Positions 37,033-46,511 of a stretch of DNA of 64,000 nucleotides are shown here, piece after piece (position 1 is the first letter of the stretch; every line of letters starts with the position of its first letter). This DNA is from Lachnospiraceae bacterium NC2008 (GTDB taxonomy: Bacteria; Bacillota; Clostridia; Lachnospirales; Lachnospiraceae). Where the stretch lies: NCBI GenBank assembly GCA_000687675.1, contig JHWS01000001.1:62001-126000 (forward strand), given 5' to 3'. The position numbers and the translations under genes are program-made. The notes under the pieces were generated by a model. The model had not been told where the DNA came from and searched no databases. It saw only the letters and a list, made by a program, of their open reading frames with translations.

Positions 37033-38749
37033 TATCCCTACCTCCGTTTTGTGAATAGTATATTTCCTGATAAACAGAAGAGTTCTTTAATAATTCCTCA
37101 TGTTTACCCATACCGTCTACTCTTCCATCTTCAAGAACTATAATTAAATCTGCCTTCATAATAGAAGATGTCCTAGAAGCGATTAGAAAGATAGTTGGAC
37201 TATTATCCATCTCTTTTAGCCCCTGTCTTAAGGCTGCATCTGTAGCAAAGTCAAGGGCACTACAGCTATCGTCTAGAATTAATATCTCAGGACATGAAAC
37301 AAGGCTTCTTGCAATAGCAAGTCTCTGTCTCTGTCCTCCTGAGAAGTTCTTTCCGCCTTCTGAAACAGGTGCATCTAGGCCTCCTGCCTCTTCTACAAAT
37401 TCTGCTGCCTGGGCTATTTTTAGTGCCTTATATATATCCTCATCACTTGCATCCTTAGCTCCCCATTTCATATTACTTCTAATGGTTCCAGCAAATAAGA
37501 CACTGGTTTGAGGAACTATACCTATACGCTTTCTAAGCCCCTCATATGTATAATCTTTAACATCTACTCCATCTACATAGACAGCACCTTTGCTGGCATC
37601 ATAGAATCTAGGAATCATATTTACCAAAGATGTTTTTCCTGATCCTGTACCGCCAATTATACCTATAAGCTGACCAGCATCAGCAGTAAAAGAGATATTC
37701 TCTATAGCTTCATCCTGAGTCTTGTCATATCTAAGAGAAACATGGTCGAATACAACCTGACCTTTCTTGCCTTCGTCTCCTTCCTCTTCATCCCCTTCCT
37801 TCATGGAAGACTTAATAAGAAGAACGCTTTCTATTCTGTCAGCGCAGGCAAGAGCCTTAATATCAAGATATATAAAGTTAGCAAACTTAATAAGTTCAAC
37901 TAATATCTGAGACATATAGTTCACTAAGGCAACTACCTGTCCAACTGTAAGTATACCTGTATCAACTTTAACAGCTCCCCTGTATATAAGATATGCAGTT
38001 GCTAGATTAACCATTGCAAATGTAAGAGGATTAAGAAGTGCTGATATTCTTCCAACAAGAAGCTGTATCTTTACATAATGGTCGTTCTCCCCAGCAAATG
38101 TTTTTATCTCATTATCTTCAAGAGCAAATGCCCTTATCACCCTAACTCCATTGAGGTTATCTCTGGTAAGGCCAAGAACCTTATCAAGCCCCTTTTGAAC
38201 CTTTCTGTATAGAGGAATAGTAATAAGCATAATTCCAAATACAACTATAGAAAGCAAAACTATTGTAACCACAAAAATCAAGGCGGCTTTTACATTAATT
38301 GTAAACGCCATAATAGTTGCACCAAGTACAACAAAAGGAGACCTTAAAAAAAGTCTAAGGGTCATGTTAACTCCATTTTGGAGCTGGTTTATATCACTGG
38401 TCATACGTGTAATTAGGCCAGCGGTACCTAAGTTATCAATTTCAGTGTAGGAAAGTGTCTGAATATGTGAGAATAGTGCACTACGTACCTTTGTACTAAA
38501 AGCTGTTGCAGCTTTAGCAGAATAGTACTGTGCTGTAATAGATATAACAAAACCAACCAGCCCAAACCCTATCATAAGTAAGGCCATCTTAATAATATAA
38601 TGATTATCGCCATAGCCTATACCTTTATCGATAAGATCTGCAACTATAAGCGGAATAATAAGTTCAAAGCTGGCTTCTAAAAGTTTAAATAAAGGACCTA
38701 ATATACATTCTTTTATATAGCCTTTAAAATATTTTAATAAACTTTTCAT
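37025..38749 (-). CDS. ABC exporter half, degenerate catalytic site
   Basis: 574 aa. Membrane domain (about 15-300) and ATPase with Walker A GGTGSGKTSLVNM, signature FSGGQRQRLAIARSL, and LILDDSCSALDF. The usual catalytic Glu after Walker B is Asp, and the H-loop region reads LIASRTSSIM (His replaced by Ser). Together these mark the inactive site of a heterodimeric exporter of the TM287/288 or BmrCD type. Cotranscribed with the active half. Confidence 0.92.
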   Translation of the reverse strand: MKSLLKYFKGYIKECILGPLFKLLEASFELIIPLIVADLIDKGIGYGDNHYIIKMALLMIGFGLVGFVISITAQYYSAKAATAFSTKVRSALFSHIQTLSYTEIDNLGTAGLITRMTSDINQLQNGVNMTLRLFLRSPFVVLGATIMAFTINVKAALIFVVTIVLLSIVVFGIMLITIPLYRKVQKGLDKVLGLTRDNLNGVRVIRAFALEDNEIKTFAGENDHYVKIQLLVGRISALLNPLTFAMVNLATAYLIYRGAVKVDTGILTVGQVVALVNYMSQILVELIKFANFIYLDIKALACADRIESVLLIKSSMKEGDEEEGDEGKKGQVVFDHVSLRYDKTQDEAIENISFTADAGQLIGIIGGTGSGKTSLVNMIPRFYDASKGAVYVDGVDVKDYTYEGLRKRIGIVPQTSVLFAGTIRSNMKWGAKDASDEDIYKALKIAQAAEFVEEAGGLDAPVSEGGKNFSGGQRQRLAIARSLVSCPEILILDDSCSALDFATDAALRQGLKEMDNSPTIFLIASRTSSIMKADLIIVLEDGRVDGMGKHEELLKNSSVYQEIYYSQNGGRDNE

Positions 38750-38793
38750 CTATACTACAGCTTTCCTAACTCAATATTCCAACAAGGTTAGAA

Positions 38794-39342
38794 TTATAAT
38801 TTATACATTATGCTCTTTCCAAGAGCATCTGCCTCTTCTTTACTCTTTAATAATTCTACTAATCTAAGAGCAAATGCTATAGCAGTTCCAACTCCTCTTG
38901 AAGTTGTAATATTGCCGTCTGTAACTACTTCATCTCTAAGAACCTTAGCTCCTACAAGACCTTCTTCACAAGACTCATAGCTGCATGCATTCTTTCCTTC
39001 AAGAAGACCAAGCATACCAAATACTGTTGGGGCAGCACATATTGCTGCAATATTCTTTCCGGCAGCATTGAACTTAATAATATCCTCATGAAGTGGTTTA
39101 AATGCTTTAAGATTCTGTGTTCCAGGTCCACCTGGAAGAACAAGCATATCATAAGAATCTATATCTGCATCCTTATATAACATATCTGTTTGGAAGCTAA
39201 TTCCATGAGAACCTTCTATAGTTTTTGTATCCTTAATTGATATCATATCAATTTGGATTTTTGCTCTTCTAACTAAATCAACTACTGTAAGGCCTTCGAT
39301 TTCTTCTACTCCATCAGTAAATACTATTGCTACTTTACTCAT
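38794..39342 (-). CDS. DJ-1/PfpI family protein
   Basis: 182 aa. Nucleophile elbow AAICAAPTVFGMLG (Cys about 100), with MLVLPGGPGTQNLK and the VTSRGVGTAIAFALRLVE-type ending. Could be a deglycase-type or stress protein; the family has several activities. Lies between the exporter and Hsp33 genes. Confidence 0.87.
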   Translation of the reverse strand: MSKVAIVFTDGVEEIEGLTVVDLVRRAKIQIDMISIKDTKTIEGSHGISFQTDMLYKDADIDSYDMLVLPGGPGTQNLKAFKPLHEDIIKFNAAGKNIAAICAAPTVFGMLGLLEGKNACSYESCEEGLVGAKVLRDEVVTDGNITTSRGVGTAIAFALRLVELLKSKEEADALGKSIMYKL

Positions 39343-39368
39343 ACTAATTGCCCTGCCTTTCCTTCGTT

Positions 39369-40241
39369 CTACTTTTCAAGTATTGCCTTTAATTCATCTA
39401 TTTCAAACTTGTAATATGTATTGCAAAAATCGCAGTGGACTTCTACTGGCTGTCCATCATCTATCATGCTTCTAATTTCCTCTTTTTTAATAAGACTAAG
39501 AGCATCTCTTACCTTTTCTTTCGAGCATCCGCATTCAAACTTTGGAACTATCTCATCTGTAATTTCTACATCAAAACCTTCTAGTAACTTTCCAAGAATT
39601 GCTTCTAAGTTTCCTTCTTCTTCGAATAAGGCTGTTACACTGGTAACCTTAGAAATGTTACTTTCAAGCTTATCAATAACTTCATCTGTTGCTGATGGCA
39701 TAAGCTGTAATATAAAGCCACCTGCTCTTTTAACAGATAAGTCTTTATCAACTAAAACGCCAAGTCCTACAGAAGAAGGTACCTGCTCAGATACGCTAAA
39801 ATAATATGTAATATCTTCTGCTATCTCACCACTAATAATATCTGTTGTTCCTACGTAAGGCTCCTTAAGTCCCAGGTCTTTAATTACAGTTATACTCCCT
39901 TTTCCAACAGCAGCTGAAACGTCAAGTTTTCCTGAAGGCTTAAGAGGTATATCCACATGCGGATTGCTTGCATAACCTTTTACTATTGCCTGACTGTTAG
40001 CGGTAACAACAATATTACCTATAGGGCCATTACCATCTATCTTAAGAGTAAGCTTTTCATCTTCATTCTTTTGCATAACTCCCATCATAGCTGCTGCAGT
40101 AAGACTTCTGCCAAGGGCAGCTGTTACAACAGGATATGTATCATGATGCTCATATGCAGTTTGAACAAGCTCTCTGGTATCACAGACAAATGCTCTTATC
40201 ATAGCACCTGCTGCCGTAGCTCTTATTATTCTATCACTCAT
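39369..40241 (-). CDS. hslO: redox-regulated chaperone Hsp33
   Basis: 290 aa. N-terminal core (MSDRIIRATAAGAMIRAF) and C-terminal zinc switch with CxC (FECGCSKEKV) and CxxC (HCDFCNTYYKF). Under oxidation the cysteines form disulfides and the chaperone turns on. Start at 40241 overlaps the upstream methyltransferase stop by 8 bp; the longer ORF to 40280 would overlap it more. Confidence 0.96.
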   Translation of the reverse strand: MSDRIIRATAAGAMIRAFVCDTRELVQTAYEHHDTYPVVTAALGRSLTAAAMMGVMQKNEDEKLTLKIDGNGPIGNIVVTANSQAIVKGYASNPHVDIPLKPSGKLDVSAAVGKGSITVIKDLGLKEPYVGTTDIISGEIAEDITYYFSVSEQVPSSVGLGVLVDKDLSVKRAGGFILQLMPSATDEVIDKLESNISKVTSVTALFEEEGNLEAILGKLLEGFDVEITDEIVPKFECGCSKEKVRDALSLIKKEEIRSMIDDGQPVEVHCDFCNTYYKFEIDELKAILEK

Positions 40242-41043
40242 TAATATATAACTTTCCTTCCATGAATTTCTCTTTAGCAATAACTGTGATTCTTTCTGAA
40301 TCCATGGTTACTTCTTTCCCCGTATCTGTGTCAAATGCTCTGACAAATTCCATCCCAGCCTGGTCAAGCATACGCTTCATATCATCAAGGTCATACCCCT
40401 TTTGAAGGTGCTCTTCCTGAAACTTCTCATAGAGATTGTCATCACCATCATCTTCTGCTTCTACCTTGCTAAAGATAGTTATGACATAGTCATTAATCTT
40501 AGTTTCATTGTCATAATAATTATCCCAAATGAAACTACACTCTTCTCTATTCTCAGCTATAACTGTATCACCTATTACATCTCTGTATTTGTGAGTTGTA
40601 TTAAAGTCAAAGATAAAAAGTCCTTCTTTATCCAGATAGTTATTAACCAGTTTAAATGTGGAAACTATATCCTCATCTTCAAGAAGATAATTGATACAAT
40701 CACATACTGATATAACCGCTCTTACTGTTCCATATAGTTCAAACTGACGCATATCCTGACAAAGGTAAAGAATATTACTTCCCTCTAGGCTGCCATCTTC
40801 ATCCATCTCATACTCTCTTGCTACGCATAGCATATCTTCTGAGTTATCTACTCCAATCATATCGTAACCTGAGTCAGATAAAAGTCTTGTAAGAGTACCT
40901 GTACCGCAGCCTAAATCAAGGACTAAGCCATCATCTATTCCATTGTCCTTTAATATCTCAACTATGTAATCCTTCCACTCTTCATAAGGAGTTTCATCCA
41001 TAAAGGTGTCATATACATAGGCGAATCCACTATAACTATCCAT
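40234..41043 (-). CDS. class I SAM-dependent methyltransferase
   Basis: 269 aa. Motif I LVLDLGCGTGTLTRLL, post-I GVDNSEDMLCVA, then ICQDMRQFELYG-like LCQDMRQFE and DCINYLLEDEDIV. An acidic insert (about 175-200) is present. Substrate unknown. Coupled to hslO. Confidence 0.9.
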   Translation of the reverse strand: MDSYSGFAYVYDTFMDETPYEEWKDYIVEILKDNGIDDGLVLDLGCGTGTLTRLLSDSGYDMIGVDNSEDMLCVAREYEMDEDGSLEGSNILYLCQDMRQFELYGTVRAVISVCDCINYLLEDEDIVSTFKLVNNYLDKEGLFIFDFNTTHKYRDVIGDTVIAENREECSFIWDNYYDNETKINDYVITIFSKVEAEDDGDDNLYEKFQEEHLQKGYDLDDMKRMLDQAGMEFVRAFDTDTGKEVTMDSERITVIAKEKFMEGKLYINE

Positions 41044-41058
41044 TCTTCTTCCTAATGC

Positions 41059-42033
41059 TTACGCTGCTTCCTTAACCTCTTTTTTATCTTCTTCAGAACC
41101 TCCAAGGAAGAAGGCTACGACGCAGCCGATTACAAGAGCAACAAGACCTGTTAACCCACTTACGAAGTTAATCTTATGGAATTTCTCAATATTAACTATA
41201 ACGATAGCAAATGGCGATCCTGCTATAAGTCCTAAGATACACCAGAATGTTAATGCCTCTGCCTTGCTAATAAGAAGTTCTATAATCTTGGCAATTCCAA
41301 GAATACCAACTATAACTCCTATACCAAATGGAATCAGAAGTTTTACGCAGTTTATAACTGCATCCCAGTTACCAGCCAGGGCCGATTTTATAAATCCACT
41401 CACAAGTCCAATGATAAGTGTATAGATTCCCATAAGCATCATCATCATAGAACCTGATACTCCAGGGATAACCATAGTTGCTGAAGCAATTATTCCAGCA
41501 CCAAACATAAGGGCAAGATGTGCTCCGTTAATTTCAAATGCCTGTACTTCTTCAGAAAGTTGGAAGTTGTCAGCTTCTTTCTCAATCTTCTTTTCTTCTT
41601 CTCTCTGTGCTTCGATTTTAGACTTTTCAATCTCAGTATCATGCTGGATAAATGCAAGTCCAACAACTAAGCCAAAGAAGATAACAAAGCCAAGAATGTG
41701 CCATATTTTAACCTTTGTACTCTTTACTCTTGCATATATCATTGGAACGCCGCCAACTATAAGACCTATAAACAGAAGATTTGTCTGAATTGGAACTACT
41801 CCAAACATCCACTCAATAACAACTGATAAGCCAACAATACCTACTGCCATACCAATTATTATTGGAAGAAGTGTCATAAAGCATCGCTTAAAGTCTTTAA
41901 AAAGATGGGTAATTGAATTAATTAATTTATCATATATACCCATTGATACAGCCATAGTTCCGCCACTTACTCCTGGTATTACATTGGCTAATCCCATAAC
42001 TGCGCCTTTTAATATATCTAATATAAACTTCAT
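41059..42033 (-). CDS. DUF368 family polytopic membrane protein (PopT-like)
   Basis: 324 aa, about eight to nine membrane helices. The family motif GLANVIPGVSGGTMAVSMG and its second half ASATMVIPGVSGSMMMML are inverted-repeat pairs. DUF368 proteins have been linked to undecaprenyl-phosphate recycling. A charged loop (about 140-165) is rich in Glu and Lys. Located between hisC and the methyltransferase gene, 15 bp after hisC. Confidence 0.88.
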   Translation of the reverse strand: MKFILDILKGAVMGLANVIPGVSGGTMAVSMGIYDKLINSITHLFKDFKRCFMTLLPIIIGMAVGIVGLSVVIEWMFGVVPIQTNLLFIGLIVGGVPMIYARVKSTKVKIWHILGFVIFFGLVVGLAFIQHDTEIEKSKIEAQREEEKKIEKEADNFQLSEEVQAFEINGAHLALMFGAGIIASATMVIPGVSGSMMMMLMGIYTLIIGLVSGFIKSALAGNWDAVINCVKLLIPFGIGVIVGILGIAKIIELLISKAEALTFWCILGLIAGSPFAIVIVNIEKFHKINFVSGLTGLVALVIGCVVAFFLGGSEEDKKEVKEAA

Positions 42034-42048
42034 CTTATCCTCCGGTTA

Positions 42049-43098
42049 TTATTTAATATAGTCTTTTAATAATGCTATAAGCTTGTTTGCCTGTTCATCT
42101 GTTCCAACAGATATTCTAAGATAGTTATCAATTCTAGGATTGTTAAAATATCTTACTAGTACCTTATTAGCTCTAAGATAATCTAATATATCCTTAGCCT
42201 TATACTTTGGATGTGTGGCAAATACAAAGTTGCTCATTGAATCTCTGAATTCAAAGCCTAGCTTCTTAAGTTCTTCTTTCATCCATTCTCTTGTCTTAAT
42301 AACTTTAGCTACTGTCATCTCGAAATATTCTTTATCTCTAATAGCTGCTGCCCCTGCAACAAGTGCTGGAGTATTCATAGTATATGAGTTGAATGAAAAC
42401 TTAACGTCGCTAAGATACTTAATTAGTTTTTTAGAGCCAAATGCCATACCAATTCTTATACCTGCAAGTGCTCTTGACTTAGAATATGTCTGAACAACAA
42501 GAAGGTTCTCGTACTTATCAATGAGAGGAAGGGCGCTTTCGCCGCCAAAATCAATGTAGGCCTCATCAACAATAACTACCCTGTTTGGATTATGAACAAG
42601 TATATCCTCAATCATATCAAGACCAACTAACACACCTGTTGGAGCATTTGGATTAGGGAATATTATTCCTCCGTTTTCCTGATAGTAGTCTTCTTTTACA
42701 ATATTAAAATCTTTATCAAGTGGAATCTGCTTGTATGGAACCCCGTGAAGATTAGCCCATACATCATAGAATGAATATGTAATATCTGGGAATAGAACTG
42801 GCTTACCTGAATTGAAGAAGGTCATAAATGCCATAGATAATACATCGTCAGAACCTACGCCAACAAATACCTGATCAGCTGGTAATCCATAAACTTCTGC
42901 TATGGCATCTACTAATAAGTTGCATGCTGGCTGTGGATATAGTCTAAGTTTATCTAAATCTAGATTTTTAAGTGCTTTCTCCACTTCTGGCGAAGGTGGA
43001 TAAGGACATTCGTTAGTATTAATCTTTACTACACTTGGATCATTAGTCTGCTCTCCTGGTGTATACGGCTCAACCTTTCTAAAGTTATCTTCAAACAC
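42049..43098 (-). CDS. hisC: histidinol-phosphate aminotransferase
   Basis: 349 aa, fold type I PLP enzyme. VKINTNECPYPPSP at the start, VGVGSDDVLSMAFM, NPNAPTG, VDEAYIDFGG and the PLP-lysine in YSKSRALAGIRIG. Histidine biosynthesis step 7; could also serve aromatic amino acids. No other his gene is nearby. Overlaps the upstream metallophosphoesterase gene by 8 bp. Confidence 0.93.
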   Translation of the reverse strand: MFEDNFRKVEPYTPGEQTNDPSVVKINTNECPYPPSPEVEKALKNLDLDKLRLYPQPACNLLVDAIAEVYGLPADQVFVGVGSDDVLSMAFMTFFNSGKPVLFPDITYSFYDVWANLHGVPYKQIPLDKDFNIVKEDYYQENGGIIFPNPNAPTGVLVGLDMIEDILVHNPNRVVIVDEAYIDFGGESALPLIDKYENLLVVQTYSKSRALAGIRIGMAFGSKKLIKYLSDVKFSFNSYTMNTPALVAGAAAIRDKEYFEMTVAKVIKTREWMKEELKKLGFEFRDSMSNFVFATHPKYKAKDILDYLRANKVLVRYFNNPRIDNYLRISVGTDEQANKLIALLKDYIK

Positions 43099-43846
43099 TT
43101 TTTCTTTTCTCCTGTCTCTTAATATTTAGCTCTCGTAATTTATTTCTAACTATACCTTTTGGACGCGCAGCCGCCACTTCCTCAGGCACATCATAGTTTA
43201 TGCCCTGACTCTCTTCTTTAGAGGCTGTAGCAGCAAACTGCTCATCATACTCCGTTTCATAATCAAAGATATATGTTTCGTATGGATTTATAATTAGAGT
43301 ATCCTTATAAGTCTTAAGTCTCTTAAACTTTCTTCCATAGGACATATGAACATGACCATGTAGGTAGTACTTTGGCTTGTACTTTTCAAGAAGATCCCTA
43401 TAAACCTCAAATCCCTGATGACACCTGTCTTCATCATCTCCAAGATATCTTGCAGGAGCATGGGTAACTAATATGTCAAAGCCGCCGTGCTTTCTAATTT
43501 TAAGCATCATACGTCTAACCTTGGCACGCATTTCCTTTTGCTCATACTGGTTTATGCCAATCTTATATCTAAGACAGCCACCAAAACCAAGTATTCTCAC
43601 CCCGTTATGTACATAGATATCATCTTCTATAGAGATGCATCCATCAGGTGGGATGTCCTCATATTTATCATCATGATTTCCCCTTACATAAAGCACTGGT
43701 GCATGGGTAAATGTACATAAGAATGATAAATAGTTAGGATCAAGATCTCCGCATGATACGATAAGATCAATCCCATCTAGTTTCCCCGGCGTGTAAAAAT
43801 CCCATAAGTTCTTCGATTCCTTGTCCGCAATGGCAAGTATTCTCAT
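43091..43846 (-). CDS. metallophosphoesterase
   Basis: 251 aa calcineurin-like fold. Motifs CGDLDPNYL, VRGNHDDKYED, LVTHAPARYLG and LHGHVHMSYG hold the metal ligands. A basic C-terminal tail (about 215-251). Substrate unknown, could be nucleotide or phospholipid. Between the ParB/BMP fusion and hisC. Confidence 0.9.
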   Translation of the reverse strand: MRILAIADKESKNLWDFYTPGKLDGIDLIVSCGDLDPNYLSFLCTFTHAPVLYVRGNHDDKYEDIPPDGCISIEDDIYVHNGVRILGFGGCLRYKIGINQYEQKEMRAKVRRMMLKIRKHGGFDILVTHAPARYLGDDEDRCHQGFEVYRDLLEKYKPKYYLHGHVHMSYGRKFKRLKTYKDTLIINPYETYIFDYETEYDEQFAATASKEESQGINYDVPEEVAAARPKGIVRNKLRELNIKRQEKRKSV

Positions 43847-43857
43847 TTTCCCTACCT

Positions 43858-45819
43858 CTAATCTGTAACCCCAGGCTCAGCCTGAATACTTTGAGAACTG
43901 CTATCACTGTTCTCGTTCTTTACGCCCTGTAATGTAACAAGCTCAACAGCTTCGTCTTTAAGCTGCGATACATCTGGTATGTGACCTTCTATGTTGTCAA
44001 CAAGCCAGTCCTGTAAAACAATATCGCTAATAGGTATAGTCTGTCCATCTTCACACTTAATAGAACCATCCTGAGCATAGATAGGACCTGTAAATGGGTT
44101 AATATCCATAGCTGTGATTCCATCTCTAAGATTTCTAAGAAGTCTTATAGCTCCCTGTGGAAGATTTCTTGAATAAATAACATCTATAACACCTGATGAC
44201 ATGCCCCAGAAGTAGTTAAGTATCTGATTTCCAGCTACACTGTCATCATTCTTGTAGCCTCCGCGCATAATGGAACGGATAATCTCCTCGTATAACTTAC
44301 CCCAGTGTCTAACTGGCATGGCAAGGTTGATTATCTCCCCGTCGTCGCCCTTCATATAGAGGCCGTAACCCTTAGTCTTATCCTCGTTTAAACTCATAGG
44401 TGGAACTGAGAATATTCTTACTTTGTGGTCTCTGAAATCCTGCATAAAGTCCTTATCTTTTTCCATCTTCCAGCCAAGAAGGACCTTTGCTCTTGGATTA
44501 GTCATCTGAACACCCAGGGCAAATGCATTGATTTCAGCAGTTGTTCCTCTAATAGGATAATCTGCAGCATAACCTATATATTCTTCATTACAAAGGGAAC
44601 CTGCTATGGCACCTGTTATAAATCTTCCTTCATATGTTCTTAAATAATATGATCTAACCGTCTGATGATTAAGAAGCATAGAACAGTTAAGTATCTTAAC
44701 TTCAGGATGATTCATAGCTGCTCTGACAGCAGGAGAAGCAAGCTTAGGTGTAGTAGCAAATATAACCTTATTACCTGCTGCAATAGCTGCTTCAAATACA
44801 TCATCAGCAGAATCATCATCTACTCTTTCGATGCAGCTGGTTTCTATCTTGTCGCCAAATACATCTTCAATATATTTTCTTCCAAGCTCATGAGAATATG
44901 TCCATGCTGATCCCTGTACACTTCTATCATGAATAAATGCAATCTTTAAAACAGGTGTTCCAAGAGGAATCATACTCATCATAGACTGTTTCTTAGATTC
45001 TTCTGTAGGATTAAGGAATATCTTTGCCTGGTTACCAGAATCCAGAAGTACAAACTCATTCCAAAGTTTTTGAATATCCTTCTTTAGTTCTGCCTGAGAC
45101 TTTTCTTTAGAAGCCTCAAAGCCAAAGATTTCGAGATACTCTGCAAATGCATCGCCTGCTCCTATAGAAAGCTTCTTCTCTGCCTTGGCATAAAACTCCA
45201 TTTCAAAGAAGGTGTATACAGAATGGAAGTCTTCTATATCCTCCTGACTCCACTCTTCTTCAAGTGTATGACCTGTAACCAAAGCAAGCTTTGGATATGT
45301 GCCAAGTCTTGTAACATCTACATAGTTAATCTTTGTATTCTTGTAGAAGTTTAAGAACTCATAGTAAATTTTATTGGTAACACCATCATTCTTCTTAGGA
45401 ATCATACGTGTTACATTGCCTTCTATAACAACTGAGCCAAGCATCTTAGATACGCTGACTCTCTTATTACCCTCTATAACATAGAACTTATTATTAAACT
45501 CGTATGCTTTGATTGGGTCTCTAAGCCCCTCTTCTATCATACTGTCATAAAGTTCACTCCACTTGCAGGCAAATTCAGAATCCTGCTCAAGTATAGGCAT
45601 AAAGTTTCTTGCAAATGCTGTAGTTCTACCAGCTGCATAAGTTCCCACTACTAACTTAAGCGGAATATGAACTAGTCCAAGAGATTCCTGTTTCTCTATC
45701 TCGACATGGGATAATAAATCGTCCAGAACTGGAAGATATGGGTATTCACCTTTTGCAATACAAGACTTGTATTCCTTTTCACCTAATTTATAGGCCTTGT
45801 TATAATCCAAAAGTGACAT
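43858..45819 (-). CDS. ParB-like domain fused to BMP nucleoside-binding domain
   Basis: 653 aa, no signal peptide or membrane segment, so cytosolic. An N-terminal ParB/sulfiredoxin-like domain (about 65-140) has the pattern GLRDPIKAYEF followed by YVIEGNKRVSVSKMLGS. A middle region (about 145-290) is helical. The C-terminal half (about 295-560) is a BMP/PnrA-type substrate-binding domain: KIAFIHDRSVQGSAWTYSHE, VIFATTPKLASPAV, GRFITGAIAGSLC, YIGYAADYPIRGTTAEINAFALG and NPRAKVLLGWKM. BMP proteins are normally lipoproteins of nucleoside importers; here it is a soluble sensor-like fusion. First gene before the metallophosphoesterase. GAGGTG precedes the ATG. Confidence 0.8.
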   Translation of the reverse strand: MSLLDYNKAYKLGEKEYKSCIAKGEYPYLPVLDDLLSHVEIEKQESLGLVHIPLKLVVGTYAAGRTTAFARNFMPILEQDSEFACKWSELYDSMIEEGLRDPIKAYEFNNKFYVIEGNKRVSVSKMLGSVVIEGNVTRMIPKKNDGVTNKIYYEFLNFYKNTKINYVDVTRLGTYPKLALVTGHTLEEEWSQEDIEDFHSVYTFFEMEFYAKAEKKLSIGAGDAFAEYLEIFGFEASKEKSQAELKKDIQKLWNEFVLLDSGNQAKIFLNPTEESKKQSMMSMIPLGTPVLKIAFIHDRSVQGSAWTYSHELGRKYIEDVFGDKIETSCIERVDDDSADDVFEAAIAAGNKVIFATTPKLASPAVRAAMNHPEVKILNCSMLLNHQTVRSYYLRTYEGRFITGAIAGSLCNEEYIGYAADYPIRGTTAEINAFALGVQMTNPRAKVLLGWKMEKDKDFMQDFRDHKVRIFSVPPMSLNEDKTKGYGLYMKGDDGEIINLAMPVRHWGKLYEEIIRSIMRGGYKNDDSVAGNQILNYFWGMSSGVIDVIYSRNLPQGAIRLLRNLRDGITAMDINPFTGPIYAQDGSIKCEDGQTIPISDIVLQDWLVDNIEGHIPDVSQLKDEAVELVTLQGVKNENSDSSSQSIQAEPGVTD

Positions 45820-45838
45820 CTAGTTTCACCTCACAATG

Positions 45839-45863
45839 AAAACGCCTCATCATATGATGAGGC
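45839..45863 (-). terminator. intrinsic terminator of cheY
   Basis: A perfect 20-nt palindrome, GCCTCATCATATGATGAGGC (45844-45863), followed on the minus strand by G and TTTT. It sits after the cheY stop and before the next gene. Confidence 0.7.
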
Positions 45864-45878
45864 ATCTACGATTAGATA

Positions 45879-46241
45879 TTAATTAACATTCTTTCGAATC
45901 GACTCGATAACTCTTTCAGCTGTAAACGGCTTAACTATAAAATCTCTTGCACCTGCTTTAATTGCACTCACCACTTTCTTCTGTTGTGAAAGAGATGAAC
46001 ACATGATTATCATAGCATCGGGATCACTGGCTAGGATCTGATTAGTCGCTTCTATACCGTCCATGTTAGGCATAATAATGTCCATAAAAACTATGTCTGG
46101 CTTAAGCTCATTGTACTTAGAAACAGCTTCTAAGCCATCTTTAGCTTCGCCAACAACACTATATCCGCCTTCCTCCAAGATGGTTCGTAATGTTTTTCTT
46201 GTTAATTGTGCATCATCACAAACTAATACTTTCTTTGGCAC
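45879..46241 (-). CDS. cheY: stand-alone CheY-like response regulator
   Basis: 120 aa single receiver. Acidic pocket CDDAQLTRK (Asp9, Asp10), phospho-acceptor Asp54 in FMDIIMPNMDGIE, and Lys104 in FIVKPFTAE. No output domain. A partner for the CheC-like protein at 26076 or for an unlinked motor is possible. Monocistronic, with a good promoter and terminator. Confidence 0.9.
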   Translation of the reverse strand: MPKKVLVCDDAQLTRKTLRTILEEGGYSVVGEAKDGLEAVSKYNELKPDIVFMDIIMPNMDGIEATNQILASDPDAMIIMCSSLSQQKKVVSAIKAGARDFIVKPFTAERVIESIRKNVN

Positions 46242-46291
46242 TTATAACCCCTCCTGCATAACAACAAAATGCCAGTTACTAATATGGGAAT

Positions 46292-46320
46292 ATTATATCA
46301 CTATAGCGGATTTTATTCAA
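46292..46320 (-). promoter_or_regulatory. cheY promoter
   Basis: TTGAAT (-35, 46315-46320) and TGA-TATAAT (extended -10, TATAAT at 46292-46297) with a 17-bp spacer on the minus strand. Confidence 0.75.
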
Positions 46321-46390
46321 TTTATATTCAATTATAGAATCAATTACAGAAACAATTATAGAAGGAAATAATAGGGACATTTATCCCTGT

Positions 46391-46419
46391 TTGCCAGCAG
46401 TTATCCTTTATGATACAAT
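46391..46419 (+). promoter_or_regulatory. promoter of the LytM-like/bactofilin pair
   Basis: TTGCCA (46391-46396) and TACAAT (46414-46419) with a 17-bp spacer and a TGA extended -10. The leader to the start at 46512 is AT-rich and has no other feature. Confidence 0.7.
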
Positions 46420-46511
46420 ATTACAAATTTGTTACAAATATTACAAAGAAGAAACCGATATAAAAATATAAATTATTATATAAAAATTCAATATAGAAGA
46501 AGGACAAAATC

